From the NCBI RefSeq assembly GCF_007997155.1, contig NZ_VORT01000005.1:1-64000 (forward strand): a stretch of DNA of 64,000 bases. Reading direction: 5' to 3'. The notes under the pieces are model-generated. The model had not been told where the DNA came from. It saw nothing but the letters and a program-made list of their open reading frames with translations, and made no database searches. Made by a program: the position numbers and the translations under genes. Shown here one piece after another: positions 42,516 through 50,812 of this stretch (positions are counted from its first letter, which is position 1; each line of letters starts with the position of its first letter). This DNA comes from Aequorivita antarctica (GTDB lineage Bacteria; Bacteroidota; Bacteroidia; Flavobacteriales; Flavobacteriaceae).

Positions 42516-43316
42516 TTATTGTCCGAGCTCTGTTGCTCTGTCAAATGCCGCGTATGCAGCTTCTTTAATTAATTCTTTTACGTTGTTGTCTTCCATAGAA
42601 TCCAAGGCAGCACGTGTTGTACCTCCTTTTGAGGCAACCATATCCATCCACGCATTTGGTGAAAGATCCGAATCATTGAACAATGCTACAGCACCTTCAA
42701 ATGTTTGGGTAACCAAAATTTTGGAATCGTTCTGTGAAAAGCCCATTTTAAGAGCAGCTTCCATCATAGATTGCATAAAGTAAAAAACATAAGCTGGCCC
42801 GCTTCCAGAAATACCTGTTGAAGCATTGATGAAATTTTCATTTTTAACATGGATGGCTTCTCCTGTAGTGTCCAGAAGATTGCGTACCATTATTAACTCA
42901 ATGCGGCTTACTTCTTTTGATTCTGTAAAGGAAGTCATTCCCAAACCTACCTTTGCAGGAAGATTGGGCATTGCCCTCACTACTTTTTTAATTCCCAATC
43001 CTTCTTGTATGGTATTGATTGTAATTCCTGCCATTAAGGAAATAAACAGTTGGTTTTCGTTTACCAAATTTTTCATCGAATTAAATAATTCTTCACTGTG
43101 ATAAGGTTTTACGGCTATAAAAACTACATCCGCTTTCGGAAGGCAATCTGCTATTTTATCATAAGCATCAAAATTTGGAATTTCTTTTAATTCCAATGTC
43201 TTTTCGGGGGAAACATCGTAGATCATTAAATTTCTGCGATTTAGATATGGAGATTTTGCCATGCCTTCTGCATAGGTTAATCCCATATTTCCTGCGCCTA
43301 TTACTAGTACCTTCAT
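42516..43316 (-). CDS. proC: Pyrroline-5-carboxylate reductase
   Basis: A 266-residue NAD(P)H-dependent enzyme making proline from pyrroline-5-carboxylate. The N-terminal Rossmann motif is VIGAGNMGLTYAEGM, followed by FIAVKPYHSEE, RAMPNLPAKVGLGMTSF and the C-terminal GISGSGPAYVFYFMQSM, which is the P5CR signature, then SKGGTTRAALDSME. Length is normal. It is the first gene of the proline operon, so with proB and proA the whole path from glutamate to proline is encoded here. Confidence 0.96.
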   Translation of the reverse strand: MKVLVIGAGNMGLTYAEGMAKSPYLNRRNLMIYDVSPEKTLELKEIPNFDAYDKIADCLPKADVVFIAVKPYHSEELFNSMKNLVNENQLFISLMAGITINTIQEGLGIKKVVRAMPNLPAKVGLGMTSFTESKEVSRIELIMVRNLLDTTGEAIHVKNENFINASTGISGSGPAYVFYFMQSMMEAALKMGFSQNDSKILVTQTFEGAVALFNDSDLSPNAWMDMVASKGGTTRAALDSMEDNNVKELIKEAAYAAFDRATELGQ

Positions 43317-43470
43317 AATTGTTTTTTGTTATTTAATTTATATAACTGCAAGTATTGTACTAGAAAGGGAGCTTATTAGTAATTCGGCTATATATTAAAA
43401 ATAAAGGGTTGTTAGCTTAGTGGTTAATGCAAGGGAGGGGAATCACTAAATATTTGTTAAAGTTATGATC

Positions 43471-43478
43471 CAAAAATA
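43471..43478 (-). promoter_or_regulatory. Putative -7 box of the proC operon promoter
   Basis: TATTTTTG on the minus strand, exact TAnnTTTG match. It implies a leader of about 148 bases before proC, far longer than the others in this window. Confidence 0.35.
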
Positions 43479-43540
43479 ATACTATGCTTTTATGTCGGTA
43501 AATGGAGCTTATATATCAAAACACTGTTATTATGGCATAC

Positions 43541-43581
43541 AAAAACGCCCTCCCTGAATTCTCGGGACTAAAGGCGTTTTT
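43541..43581 (-). terminator. Rho-independent terminator after the hydrolase gene
   Basis: AAAAACGCC / GGCGTTTTT outer stem, enclosing a looser CCCTGAATTCTCGGG hairpin; 46 bp after the hydrolase stop. Bidirectional in form. Confidence 0.8.
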
Positions 43582-43627
43582 GAAATTTAGTTATTTTATA
43601 TGTTATATTCGGGTGTTTTAGTACGTT

Positions 43628-44545
43628 TTAATAATCCATCTTCATAAATTTTTCAATCTCTTGAATTGTTTCTTTTGTTTCTTCTTCTTGAACGAAATGC
43701 CCACAATCAAACTTTTTCACTTTTGCATGTGGTAATCGTTTCTCCCATTTTTGCAAGTAATCTGTAGTGATAAATTCATCTTTAGTACCCCAAAGGATAA
43801 GCCAAGGTTTTTGTTCTAATCTGTCCAAGTTCAACCATTGCTCTTGATACCAATCAGACGACCCAACTAATGATTTACCAATATTCAACAGTGAAAGACG
43901 AGAAGATTTATTCGGGAAAGGATGAATGTATTGTTTATGGACCTTTTTTGATAAATTTTCCTTTTTGTGAAATCCCTTTTTTATTAAATACTTGGGGGAG
44001 AAATTCATTCTTAGGTACAGAAACTGAGCAATTCCACTATTGATTATTTTATCCACTTTTTGCGCTGCTGGGTTATCTTTTGTTGCCCACAGCCAAGTAT
44101 TAAACATAACCACTTGCTTGATTCTATTGTGATTCTGAATTGCTGAAGAAAGACCAATTGGACCTCCGAAATCGTGCACTACAATAGTTATTCCCTTAAG
44201 ATCAAGCTTTTCTATAAATTCGGTTAAATTTTTGGAATGAGATTGCGGTCTACCATCAGATATTTCAGGTTTTTCCGACAATCCAAAACCGATATGGTCG
44301 ATTGCTATACATCTATATTTTTTTGATAGTTCAGTTATATAGTCTCTATAAAGAAATGACCAAGCTGGTGTGCCGTGAACGAATAATATAATATCTCCTT
44401 CTCCTTCATCTACATAATGCATTTCTCCTGCATCTAACTGCATAAATTTGTTTTCGAATGGGTATAAGGTTGTGTCTAACCATTGCTGTGCTTGTACTGA
44501 AAAATTCATAATTGATAGTGTTGACATTGCTAGTAATTGTTTCAT
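43628..44545 (-). CDS. Exported alpha/beta hydrolase, haloalkane dehalogenase-like
   Basis: A 305-residue alpha/beta hydrolase with a signal-peptide-like N-terminus (1-19, ends FSVQAQ), so probably periplasmic. The nucleophile elbow is VVHDFGGPIG with Asp125, the Asp type of dehalogenases and epoxide hydrolases; the acid is in WGTKDEF and the His in CGHFVQEEE. HGTPAWSFLYRDY is the oxyanion region. The two halide-holding residues of true dehalogenases (Asn in HGNP, Trp after the Asp) are Thr59 and Phe126, so dehalogenation is doubtful and epoxide or ester hydrolysis is possible. It is 62 bp downstream of a Crp-type regulator that may control it. Confidence 0.85.
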   Translation of the reverse strand: MKQLLAMSTLSIMNFSVQAQQWLDTTLYPFENKFMQLDAGEMHYVDEGEGDIILFVHGTPAWSFLYRDYITELSKKYRCIAIDHIGFGLSEKPEISDGRPQSHSKNLTEFIEKLDLKGITIVVHDFGGPIGLSSAIQNHNRIKQVVMFNTWLWATKDNPAAQKVDKIINSGIAQFLYLRMNFSPKYLIKKGFHKKENLSKKVHKQYIHPFPNKSSRLSLLNIGKSLVGSSDWYQEQWLNLDRLEQKPWLILWGTKDEFITTDYLQKWEKRLPHAKVKKFDCGHFVQEEETKETIQEIEKFMKMDY

Positions 44546-44607
44546 AATTTATTTTGAAACAAAGGTCATTCTATACTATCAATCTAATCTTGGTATAAAC
44601 CAAGATT

Positions 44608-45168
44608 TCAAATTTTTACAGCTCCAAGTAATTTACTAAAGTTGCTTGGGTCAATTCTTAAATAAGAAGCAAGGTCTTTATGTGATACCATTTGAAGTAA
44701 ATGAGGACTTCTTGAAGTGAAATTTCTAAACCGAGTTTCTATATCGAATGCCATTAATTCATAGTAACGATTTAAAGTGTCGCTCAACAAGAACTCAGTT
44801 GCTTTTCGAAATAATGTTTCGATCGATCTATGTTTAGACATTAACTCCTGGTGTTTTTTAAATGATATTCGCAAGAATTTACTATCCGTAATTGTCGTTA
44901 AAAAATAGTTAGAAGGTGATTGATTCAAGAAGGATTCAGGAATTCCTGAAAAAGAAGGGGAATAAGTAAATGCTATAATATGTTCCTTGTCTTTGTTTAT
45001 GTAATAGGACTTTTGAATTCCATCTAGTACAAAATACATATAGCGCTCTGTATCTCCTTTCCAAGTCATAATAGTGTTTTTTGGAACAGAATATTCTGTC
45101 CAACAAGAAAGGTACTCTTCAAGAATGTTATCTTCAACTAGATGTATTTTGGATAGAAATTCTTTCAT
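44608..45168 (-). CDS. Crp/Fnr family transcriptional regulator
   Basis: A 186-residue regulator with a cyclic-nucleotide-binding-like beta-roll (about 15-110; EYSVPKNTIMTWKGDTE, then YMYFVLDGIQKSYY) and a C-terminal helix-turn-helix (about 160-183; QMVSHKDLASYLRIDPSNFSK). The phosphate-binding cassette of true cAMP receptors is not conserved, so the ligand is unknown. It is somewhat short, as are many Bacteroidota members. It is directly upstream of the hydrolase gene and in the same direction. Confidence 0.9.
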   Translation of the reverse strand: MKEFLSKIHLVEDNILEEYLSCWTEYSVPKNTIMTWKGDTERYMYFVLDGIQKSYYINKDKEHIIAFTYSPSFSGIPESFLNQSPSNYFLTTITDSKFLRISFKKHQELMSKHRSIETLFRKATEFLLSDTLNRYYELMAFDIETRFRNFTSRSPHLLQMVSHKDLASYLRIDPSNFSKLLGAVKI

Positions 45169-45329
45169 TTTGTAATGTGCTTCCGGTTTTTATAAGATTA
45201 GCTGCGATGTTTAAGCACCCAATTTAGCAAATACAAACCGAATAGACACGAGCGAAGCAATTTTTGAAAGTAGGCGAGTGCCAGCAATTAATTTTATACG
45301 GTATAAGCGGTTCGGACTTTTTTTGAATC
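45169..45329 (-). other. Spacer resembling a cassette-type non-coding repeat
   Basis: About 160 bp with no ORF, between the GNAT gene and the regulator. On the minus strand it reads CCGCTTATACC near the GNAT end and GCTTCGCTCGTGTCTATTCG in the middle, higher in GC than its neighbours. I recall similar spacers beside singly transferred genes in other Flavobacteriaceae genomes; the match is from memory only. Confidence 0.35.
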
Positions 45330-45860
45330 TTATTTATTTTTATTACTAATGTTTAGTCGGAATAAAATCAATTTTGAATTTGTCTCATCAATGCTATCCG
45401 TAGTCTTAAATTTCAATTCTTTAAGAAGATTGGTTGAACTTTGGTTGTCCTTATGTGTATAAGCATCAATTGTTTTTAGTCCAAGTGTTTGAATTGAATA
45501 TTCAATTATTTTTTTTGCTGCCTCTCTCATAATTCCTTTTCCTTGATACTCCGTTAAAAGTTCATATCCAATTTCGCATTTTTTTTGTTCTTCTGAAATA
45601 TCAAAAAGACAAATTGTCCCTACAAGTTTTTCGTTTCCTTTTTGTGCAATTGCCCAATAAGATAGGCTATTGTTTTTTATCTTCTCAATAAATTCCAATG
45701 CGTCTTCCAATGTTTTATTTGGCTGCCTGTCAAGATATTTGTTTATTAAAGTGTCAGAACGAAGAAGAAATATTTCCTGAACATCACTGTCAGATAATTG
45801 TCGGAGAGTCAGCCTTTCAGTTGTCAATATAGGGAAGGTTTTCAAATTTCTATGTTCCAT
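45330..45860 (-). CDS. GNAT family N-acetyltransferase (RimJ/RimL-like)
   Basis: A 176-residue acetyl-CoA-dependent N-acetyltransferase. It opens TERLTLRQLSDSDVQEIFLL, the RimJ/RimL-type start, and the acetyl-CoA-binding motif A is CEIGYELLTEYQGKGIMREA (Q-x-x-G-x-G/A form). TLGLKTIDAYTHKDNQSSTN is the motif-B region. The acceptor may be a protein N-terminus or a small amine; it cannot be told. The gene sits in a small accessory patch with non-coding flanks on both sides. Confidence 0.9.
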   Translation of the reverse strand: MEHRNLKTFPILTTERLTLRQLSDSDVQEIFLLRSDTLINKYLDRQPNKTLEDALEFIEKIKNNSLSYWAIAQKGNEKLVGTICLFDISEEQKKCEIGYELLTEYQGKGIMREAAKKIIEYSIQTLGLKTIDAYTHKDNQSSTNLLKELKFKTTDSIDETNSKLILFRLNISNKNK

Positions 45861-46064
45861 TATTTCTATAATATTTGTGACTGATTTCGTTCTTGGCCTG
45901 ACCGCTAACGATCTTGTATAACCATCTGCTAATTAAATCACCTTCAGCTCTGTGAGGCCTATACCTCGTTTTCAAGTGCTGTCCCTAGCTTGTTAAAGGG
46001 TTCTAATGAAATTGCCGCCATAATATTATAAAAATATTAAAAAAAACAATTGTATACCAAATAG
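45861..46064 (-). other. Spacer between the GNAT gene and pnp, possible insertion boundary
   Basis: No ORF is supported. On the minus strand it contains TTATACAAGATCGTTAGCGG and a small GAGGTATAGGCCTC dyad near 45955-45968. It marks the point where the accessory patch meets the conserved rpsO-pnp locus. Confidence 0.35.
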
Positions 46065-46094
46065 AAAACGCCCTTCATTGCTGAAAGGCGTTTA
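46065..46094 (-). terminator. Rho-independent terminator after pnp
   Basis: AAACGCC / GGCGTTT stem, loop of about 14 bases, T4 after the arm on the minus strand; 19 bp after the pnp stop. Confidence 0.8.
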
Positions 46095-46112
46095 GTTTTA
46101 TTTGAAAAGAAA

Positions 46113-48362
46113 TTAATCTCTTTTTCTATCTCTATCACGACTGTTACGATCATCACGGCCACGGTTGTCGCGTCCACGATTATCTCTGTCTCTTGAACCA
46201 CTTCGGCTATCGTCGCGTGGTGGACGTTCCTTATAACCTTCAGGTTTTGGCAACAAAGCTTTTCTAGAAACTTTATCTTTTTTCGTCCTTGGATCGAAAC
46301 CAATAAATTTCACATCAAAAACATCACCCATGTTTACTACATCGGTTACGTTTTCTGTTCTTTCCCAAGCAAGTTCGCTAACGTGAAGCAATGTCTCGTT
46401 TCCGGGAGCATCTGTATATTCTACAACAGCACCAAAATCAAGCATTTTTATTACTTTCACTTCGTAAACGCTACCAACTTCAGGTTTGAATGTTAGTGAA
46501 TCAATTTTTGCTAAAACAGCATCGATTCCTTCTTGTCCAGTTCCTAAAATTTCAACAATACCTTCTTCAGTTACAGGATCTTCGTTTATCACGATAGTAC
46601 ATCCTGTTACTTTTTGAAGCTCTTGAATTACTTTTCCTCCAGGTCCAATCAATGCACCAATGTATTCATTAGGAATACGTACGGTAACCATTTTAGGTGC
46701 GTATGGCTTCACATCTTCTCTAGGAGCAGCAATAGCTTCAGTCAATTTATCAAGAATGTGTAAACGACCATCTCTTGCTTGCTTTAATGCAGCTACAAGA
46801 ATCTCATAACCCAATCCTTTTACTTTTATATCCATCTGGCAAGCAGTAATACCGTCTGCAGTTCCGGTTACTTTAAAGTCCATATCGCCTAAGTGATCTT
46901 CATCACCTAAAATATCAGACAATACAGCATATTTTCCAGAGGCTGAGTCAGAAATTAATCCCATTGCAATTCCAGAAACTGGTTTCTTCATTTGTATACC
47001 AGCATCCATCATTGCCATAGTTCCTGCACAAACAGTTGCCATAGAAGAAGAACCGTTAGATTCTAATACTTCAGATACCACACGTACTGTGTAAGGACAA
47101 TCTGCTGGTACCATTCCTTTTAATGCACGTTGTGCAAGGTTACCGTGACCAACTTCTCTACGAGATGTTCCACGAATAGGTCTTGCTTCACCTGTACAAA
47201 AAGGAGGGAAGTTATAGTGAAGGTAAAATGTCTCTTCGCCTTCGTAAGATGGCATATCTATTTTGTTTGCTTCTCTAGAAGTTCCCAAAGTTACAGTGGC
47301 TAAAGCTTGAGTTTCTCCACGTGTAAATATTGCCGAACCGTGAACAGATGGCAAATAGTCAACCTCACACCAGATAGGGCGAATGTCTGACGTTTTACGT
47401 CCATCTAAACGCAATCCTTCATTTAAAGTTAAATCTCTAACAGCAGATTTTTCTGCTTTACGGTAGTATTTTGAAACCAATTCGCCAAAATCTGCCAATT
47501 CCTCTTCAGAAAAAGTAGCTTTAATAGAATCTTTTATTTCAGAAAAAGCAGCGCTTCTTTCGTGTTTAGCTGAACCAGCTTGTGCAATAGCATAAACTTT
47601 ATCATACGCCATATCATAAACCTTTTTCTCAAGGTCTGCATCTTCTCTTTCTGCAGGGTACTCACGAGTTTCCTTTTTTCCGAAAGCTTCGGCAAGTCTA
47701 AGTTGTGCGGCACATTGTACTTTAATGTGTTCGTGTGCAAATTTAATTGCTTCGGTCATTTCTTCTTCTGAAATCTCCTTCATTTCACCTTCCACCATCA
47801 TTACACTGTCTGCAGAAGCACCAATCATCATATCGATGTCAGATCCTTCTAATTGTGCTCTGGTTGGGTTGATAATGAATTCTCCATTTACACGTCCTAC
47901 TCTTGCTTCAGAAATAGCACATTCAAAAGGAAAGTCTGAAAGTTGAATAGCGGCAGAAGCTGCCAAACCTGCCATTGCATCTGGCATAACGTCTTCATCG
48001 TGGCTCATCAACTGGATCATCACTTGTGTTTCAGAGTGATAATCTTTTGGGAAAAGTGGGCGTAATACACGATCCACCAAACGCATAGTCAATACTTCTC
48101 CGTCACTCGGCCTTGCTTCTCTTTTGAAGAAACCACCTGGGTAACGACCTGAAGCGGCAAATTTTTCGCGGTAATCTACTGTTAAGGGTAGAAAATCTAA
48201 GTCTTTTTGTTCGTAGTTTGAAACTACGGTACAAAGAATCATACATTTTCCGGATTGTACAACTACAGCCCCGTGGGCCTGTTTTGCCAATTTTCCGGTT
48301 TCGATGGAAATCTCTCTTCCATCACCTAGGTCTATGACCTCTCTAAATACTTTAGGTATCAT
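46113..48362 (-). CDS. pnp: Polyribonucleotide nucleotidyltransferase (PNPase)
   Basis: A 749-residue phosphorolytic 3'-5' exoribonuclease. Order: first RNase PH domain (about 10-145), helical linker, second RNase PH domain (about 315-545, with [20 protein letters not shown] split by position, and [14 protein letters not shown]), KH domain (about 555-615, [16 protein letters not shown]), S1 domain (about 625-695, [20 protein letters not shown]). The C-terminal tail is Arg/Asp-rich (repeats of RGRD and RDNR), disordered and probably RNA-binding; low-complexity tails of this sort are common in Bacteroidota. It lies downstream of rpsO, as in E. coli. Confidence 0.97.
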   Translation of the reverse strand: MIPKVFREVIDLGDGREISIETGKLAKQAHGAVVVQSGKCMILCTVVSNYEQKDLDFLPLTVDYREKFAASGRYPGGFFKREARPSDGEVLTMRLVDRVLRPLFPKDYHSETQVMIQLMSHDEDVMPDAMAGLAASAAIQLSDFPFECAISEARVGRVNGEFIINPTRAQLEGSDIDMMIGASADSVMMVEGEMKEISEEEMTEAIKFAHEHIKVQCAAQLRLAEAFGKKETREYPAEREDADLEKKVYDMAYDKVYAIAQAGSAKHERSAAFSEIKDSIKATFSEEELADFGELVSKYYRKAEKSAVRDLTLNEGLRLDGRKTSDIRPIWCEVDYLPSVHGSAIFTRGETQALATVTLGTSREANKIDMPSYEGEETFYLHYNFPPFCTGEARPIRGTSRREVGHGNLAQRALKGMVPADCPYTVRVVSEVLESNGSSSMATVCAGTMAMMDAGIQMKKPVSGIAMGLISDSASGKYAVLSDILGDEDHLGDMDFKVTGTADGITACQMDIKVKGLGYEILVAALKQARDGRLHILDKLTEAIAAPREDVKPYAPKMVTVRIPNEYIGALIGPGGKVIQELQKVTGCTIVINEDPVTEEGIVEILGTGQEGIDAVLAKIDSLTFKPEVGSVYEVKVIKMLDFGAVVEYTDAPGNETLLHVSELAWERTENVTDVVNMGDVFDVKFIGFDPRTKKDKVSRKALLPKPEGYKERPPRDDSRSGSRDRDNRGRDNRGRDDRNSRDRDRKRD

Positions 48363-48427
48363 TTGTTTTTCATTTTTGTGCTCAGAAGCTTTTGCTTTTT
48401 CAGCAATAGCAAAGGAGTACGTTAATT

Positions 48428-48482
48428 TTGGTCAAAACCTGATTTTCAGGTTTAGTGTTGTTGTGTTGTCGTGGTTGACCAA
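48428..48482 (-). promoter_or_regulatory. Nested stem-loops in the pnp leader
   Basis: On the minus strand TTGGTCAA (48482-48475) pairs perfectly with TTGACCAA (48435-48428). The 39 bases between hold an unpaired CA-rich stretch and a second hairpin AACCTGA-AAA-TCAGGTT (48452-48436) stacked directly against the outer stem. The element lies 66-120 bases before the pnp ATG. In E. coli a pnp leader hairpin mediates autoregulation via RNase III; an analogous role here is inference. Confidence 0.55.
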
Positions 48483-48552
48483 TGAAAAACCTAAGGGTAG
48501 CTTTTCTATGTTTTTTCAGAATATTACTCCTAAAAAATAGTTGAAATAAAAA

Positions 48553-48577
48553 TAAAGGGCTCGTAAGAGCCCTTTGA
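48553..48577 (-). terminator. Terminator between rpsO and pnp
   Basis: AAAGGGCTC / GAGCCCTTT with loop TTAC on the minus strand, then T-rich DNA; it begins 4 bp after the rpsO stop. It probably attenuates read-through into pnp. Confidence 0.8.
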
Positions 48578-48580
48578 ATA

Positions 48581-48850
48581 TTACTTACGTAATCCTAATT
48601 CTTTAACGATAGCACGGTAACGAAGGATGTCTTTTTTCATAAGATAATCCAACAATGCTCTACGCTTACCTACCAACATTACCAAAGAACGCTCAGTGTT
48701 GTAGTCCTTGTGGTTTGCTTTAAGGTGTTTTGTTAAGTGCTCAATGCGATACGTGAATAGCGCAATCTGTCCTTCTGCTGACCCAGTGTCAGTCTTAGAC
48801 TTTCCGTGTTTTTCGAAAATTTTTCCTTTTTCTTCTGTTGATAAATACAT
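48581..48850 (-). CDS. rpsO: 30S ribosomal protein S15
   Basis: An 89-residue primary 16S rRNA-binding protein. It shows the family core TDTGSAEGQIALFTYRIEHL, LKANHKDYNTERSLVMLVGK and RRALLDYLMKKDILRYRAIV, and a normal length. The first gene of the rpsO-pnp pair; a terminator separates it from pnp and a TAnnTTTG box lies upstream. Confidence 0.97.
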   Translation of the reverse strand: MYLSTEEKGKIFEKHGKSKTDTGSAEGQIALFTYRIEHLTKHLKANHKDYNTERSLVMLVGKRRALLDYLMKKDILRYRAIVKELGLRK

Positions 48851-48907
48851 GCCAATATTGTTAAAATGATTTTTATGTACTGACTACCGTTTTGATAATC
48901 AAGGCCG

Positions 48908-48915
48908 CAAAAGTA
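48908..48915 (-). promoter_or_regulatory. Putative -7 box of the rpsO promoter
   Basis: TACTTTTG on the minus strand, exact TAnnTTTG match, 57 bp before the rpsO ATG; leader about 50 bases. No clear -33 TTTG. Confidence 0.45.
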
Positions 48916-49020
48916 CAAAATCGAATTTGAAATTTATATGTTTCAATAAAATTAATTCAAAAATATATCTATTCCCATTTTTCTGCGTTATATCTGTCTA
49001 AACCCCTAAACCTCAAATTT

Positions 49021-49854
49021 ATGAAAATCACCCCTTTTAGATTAATTGTGTCATTTTTAGCAATGGGTATCTTCTTGTTTACAAGTTGTAATAAAGACGA
49101 AAATGATTCTTCGGAAGAAGTTAATTTTTCTTCAGACAATTCTATGAGAGCTGCAAAAACTGATAATGTTACTGAGGCTACATTCAATATTATAGAACAG
49201 GCTTTTGTTGAAAATGAAACTGGTGGCCGTGGCATAACTCAATTTTCACTCTTCTCGGATTGTACCACAATAACCGTTGAAATGCAAGGAAACGTATTTA
49301 CCATTTTATTGGATTTTGGTAACTCTTGCACGTTGAACAACGGGAATGTAGTTTCTGGAAGTATTCTTTTGGAATATGGGCCTTTGGTTTCAGGAACTTA
49401 TACGGTCAATTACACCTTTCAGAATTTTGTTATCAACGGAAACGGCGTAAGCGGTGGCGGCAGTATTTTATATGAAATTGCAAATCAAAACGATAATCCG
49501 CAATCTACCGTTACCGAAAGTATTACTGTGAGTTTCCCGAATACTACGGTTACTGGTACTCGAAATGGAACCCGTATTTCTGAATGGGTGGAAGGTGTTG
49601 GTTCCGGTACATGGCTTGACAATGTATATCATATAAACGGAAATTGGCAAACTAAATTCACCAATGGTTTTGAACGCAGCGGAGAGGTTACTGAGACGCT
49701 TGTTTATAAAACCGCCTGCCCTTATGTTGTTGATGGCCGGCTTGAAGTAACTCAAGATGGGTTAACTGCAGCTATTGATTTTGGAGATGGCGAATGTGAT
49801 AACATGGCTGTATTTATTTATAATGGCCAAGAATATCCTTTTATAATGAATTAA
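49021..49854 (+). CDS. Lipoprotein of unknown function
   Basis: A 277-residue lipoprotein with signal ending GIFLFTSCNKDEN (lipidated Cys23). After an acidic, Ser-rich linker the body (about 70-277) is beta-rich: repeated strand pairs such as GNVVSGSILLEYG and TVTGTRNGTRISEW, and an IDFGDGECDN segment near the C-terminus that could bind a divalent cation. Two cysteines (in LFSDCTTI and NSCTLNNG) and two later ones (TACPYV, GECDN) may pair. No family is recognised. It is a single-gene unit with a bidirectional terminator. Confidence 0.75.
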   Translation: MKITPFRLIVSFLAMGIFLFTSCNKDENDSSEEVNFSSDNSMRAAKTDNVTEATFNIIEQAFVENETGGRGITQFSLFSDCTTITVEMQGNVFTILLDFGNSCTLNNGNVVSGSILLEYGPLVSGTYTVNYTFQNFVINGNGVSGGGSILYEIANQNDNPQSTVTESITVSFPNTTVTGTRNGTRISEWVEGVGSGTWLDNVYHINGNWQTKFTNGFERSGEVTETLVYKTACPYVVDGRLEVTQDGLTAAIDFGDGECDNMAVFIYNGQEYPFIMN

Positions 49855-49872
49855 TTGAATTTGATTTTTCAT

Positions 49873-49907
49873 AAAAAAAGCTGCCCGTTTTTGGGCAGCT
49901 TTTTTTT
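49873..49907. terminator. Bidirectional terminator between the lipoprotein gene and accD
   Basis: AAAAAAAGCTGCCC / GGGCAGCTTTTTTT, a perfect stem with a 5-6 base loop and T/A runs on both sides. Its right side overlaps the accD stop codon. Confidence 0.92.
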
Positions 49908-50772
49908 ATGCAATTTTCTCACGAAGTGGTCTGTTTAAAACCAAATCGAGATAGAGATTAATTTTTCTTTTCAGATCTCGGCGATGCGTGATAAAATCGA
50001 GGAAACCGTGCTCTAAAACAAATTCAGCGGTTTGGAAACCTTCGGGCAGTTCCTTTCCTGTGGTATCACGTACTACACGCGGTCCTGCAAAACCTATTAA
50101 TGCTCCGGGCTCGCTAATATTTATATCACCCAGCATCGCGAAAGAAGCAGTTGTCCCTCCAGTGGTTGGGTCTGTGCATAATGAAACATAAGGTATTCCC
50201 GCATCGCTCAATTGAGCTAATTTCACACTTGTTTTTGCAAGCTGCATCAAAGAGAGTGCTGCTTCCATCATACGGGCACCGCCACTTTTTGAGATAATCA
50301 ATAATGGGATATTCTTTTTAAGTGAATAATCTGCTGCACGTGCAATTTTTTCGCCTACAACGCTTCCCATAGAACCACCAATAAAACTGAAGTCCATACA
50401 AGCAACGACCAAATCAGCACCCATGGATTTTCCAACGGCGCAACGAATAGCATCTTTAAGTCCAGTTTTGTCCTGGGCTTCCTTTAACCTATCAGTATAT
50501 TTCTTTTTATCCTCAAACTTTAAAGTATCTTGAGACGTAAGGTTTTTATCGAACTCTTTAAATTTGTTGTTGTCAAAAAGGATTTCAAAATACTCCTTAC
50601 TACCTATGCGCACGTGGTAGCCATCTTCCGGGCTTACATAAAAATTCTTTTCAAGCTCTTCGCTATCTACCACCTTTCCAGTTGGTGATTTATACCACAG
50701 TCCTTTTGGGACGTCCTTTTTCTCTTCGGTTGGGGTTTGAATTCCCTTTTTTGTTCTTTTAAACCAAGGCAT
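49906..50772 (-). CDS. accD: Acetyl-CoA carboxylase carboxyltransferase subunit beta
   Basis: A 288-residue subunit that, with AccA, moves the carboxyl group from biotin to acetyl-CoA to make malonyl-CoA. The crotonase-fold core is clear: [62 protein letters not shown] and EHGFLDFI. The N-terminal zinc ribbon of the E. coli subunit (Cys27, 30, 46, 49) has no cysteines here: its region reads YKSPTGK and YVSPEDGYH. The fold may persist without metal. It lies 40 bp downstream of fbaA. Confidence 0.95.
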   Translation of the reverse strand: MPWFKRTKKGIQTPTEEKKDVPKGLWYKSPTGKVVDSEELEKNFYVSPEDGYHVRIGSKEYFEILFDNNKFKEFDKNLTSQDTLKFEDKKKYTDRLKEAQDKTGLKDAIRCAVGKSMGADLVVACMDFSFIGGSMGSVVGEKIARAADYSLKKNIPLLIISKSGGARMMEAALSLMQLAKTSVKLAQLSDAGIPYVSLCTDPTTGGTTASFAMLGDINISEPGALIGFAGPRVVRDTTGKELPEGFQTAEFVLEHGFLDFITHRRDLKRKINLYLDLVLNRPLREKIA

Positions 50773-50812
50773 AAACTAGTGTTTGTTTAATATTTTTATT
50801 TTTAATCAAGGC

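Larger units (their letters stand above)
43317..43627. other. Intergenic region between the proline operon and the hydrolase gene
   Basis: About 310 bp without a supported gene. It contains a TAnnTTTG box for proC on the minus strand (43471-43478), a strong terminator for the hydrolase gene (43541-43581), and on the plus strand a short tRNA D-arm-like stretch near 43404-43424. Nothing else is evident. Confidence 0.6.

Noticed and set aside
43402-43440. tRNA-like stretch with a D-arm pattern (TTAGCTTAGTGGTTAATGC)
   Set aside because: No anticodon stem, T-arm or matching acceptor strand follows, so no cloverleaf can be drawn. At most it is a decayed fragment.
48304-48540. Plus-strand frame over the pnp start and leader
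   Set aside because: It overlaps the conserved pnp N-terminus, and the same DNA forms the paired leader structure; no protein features.
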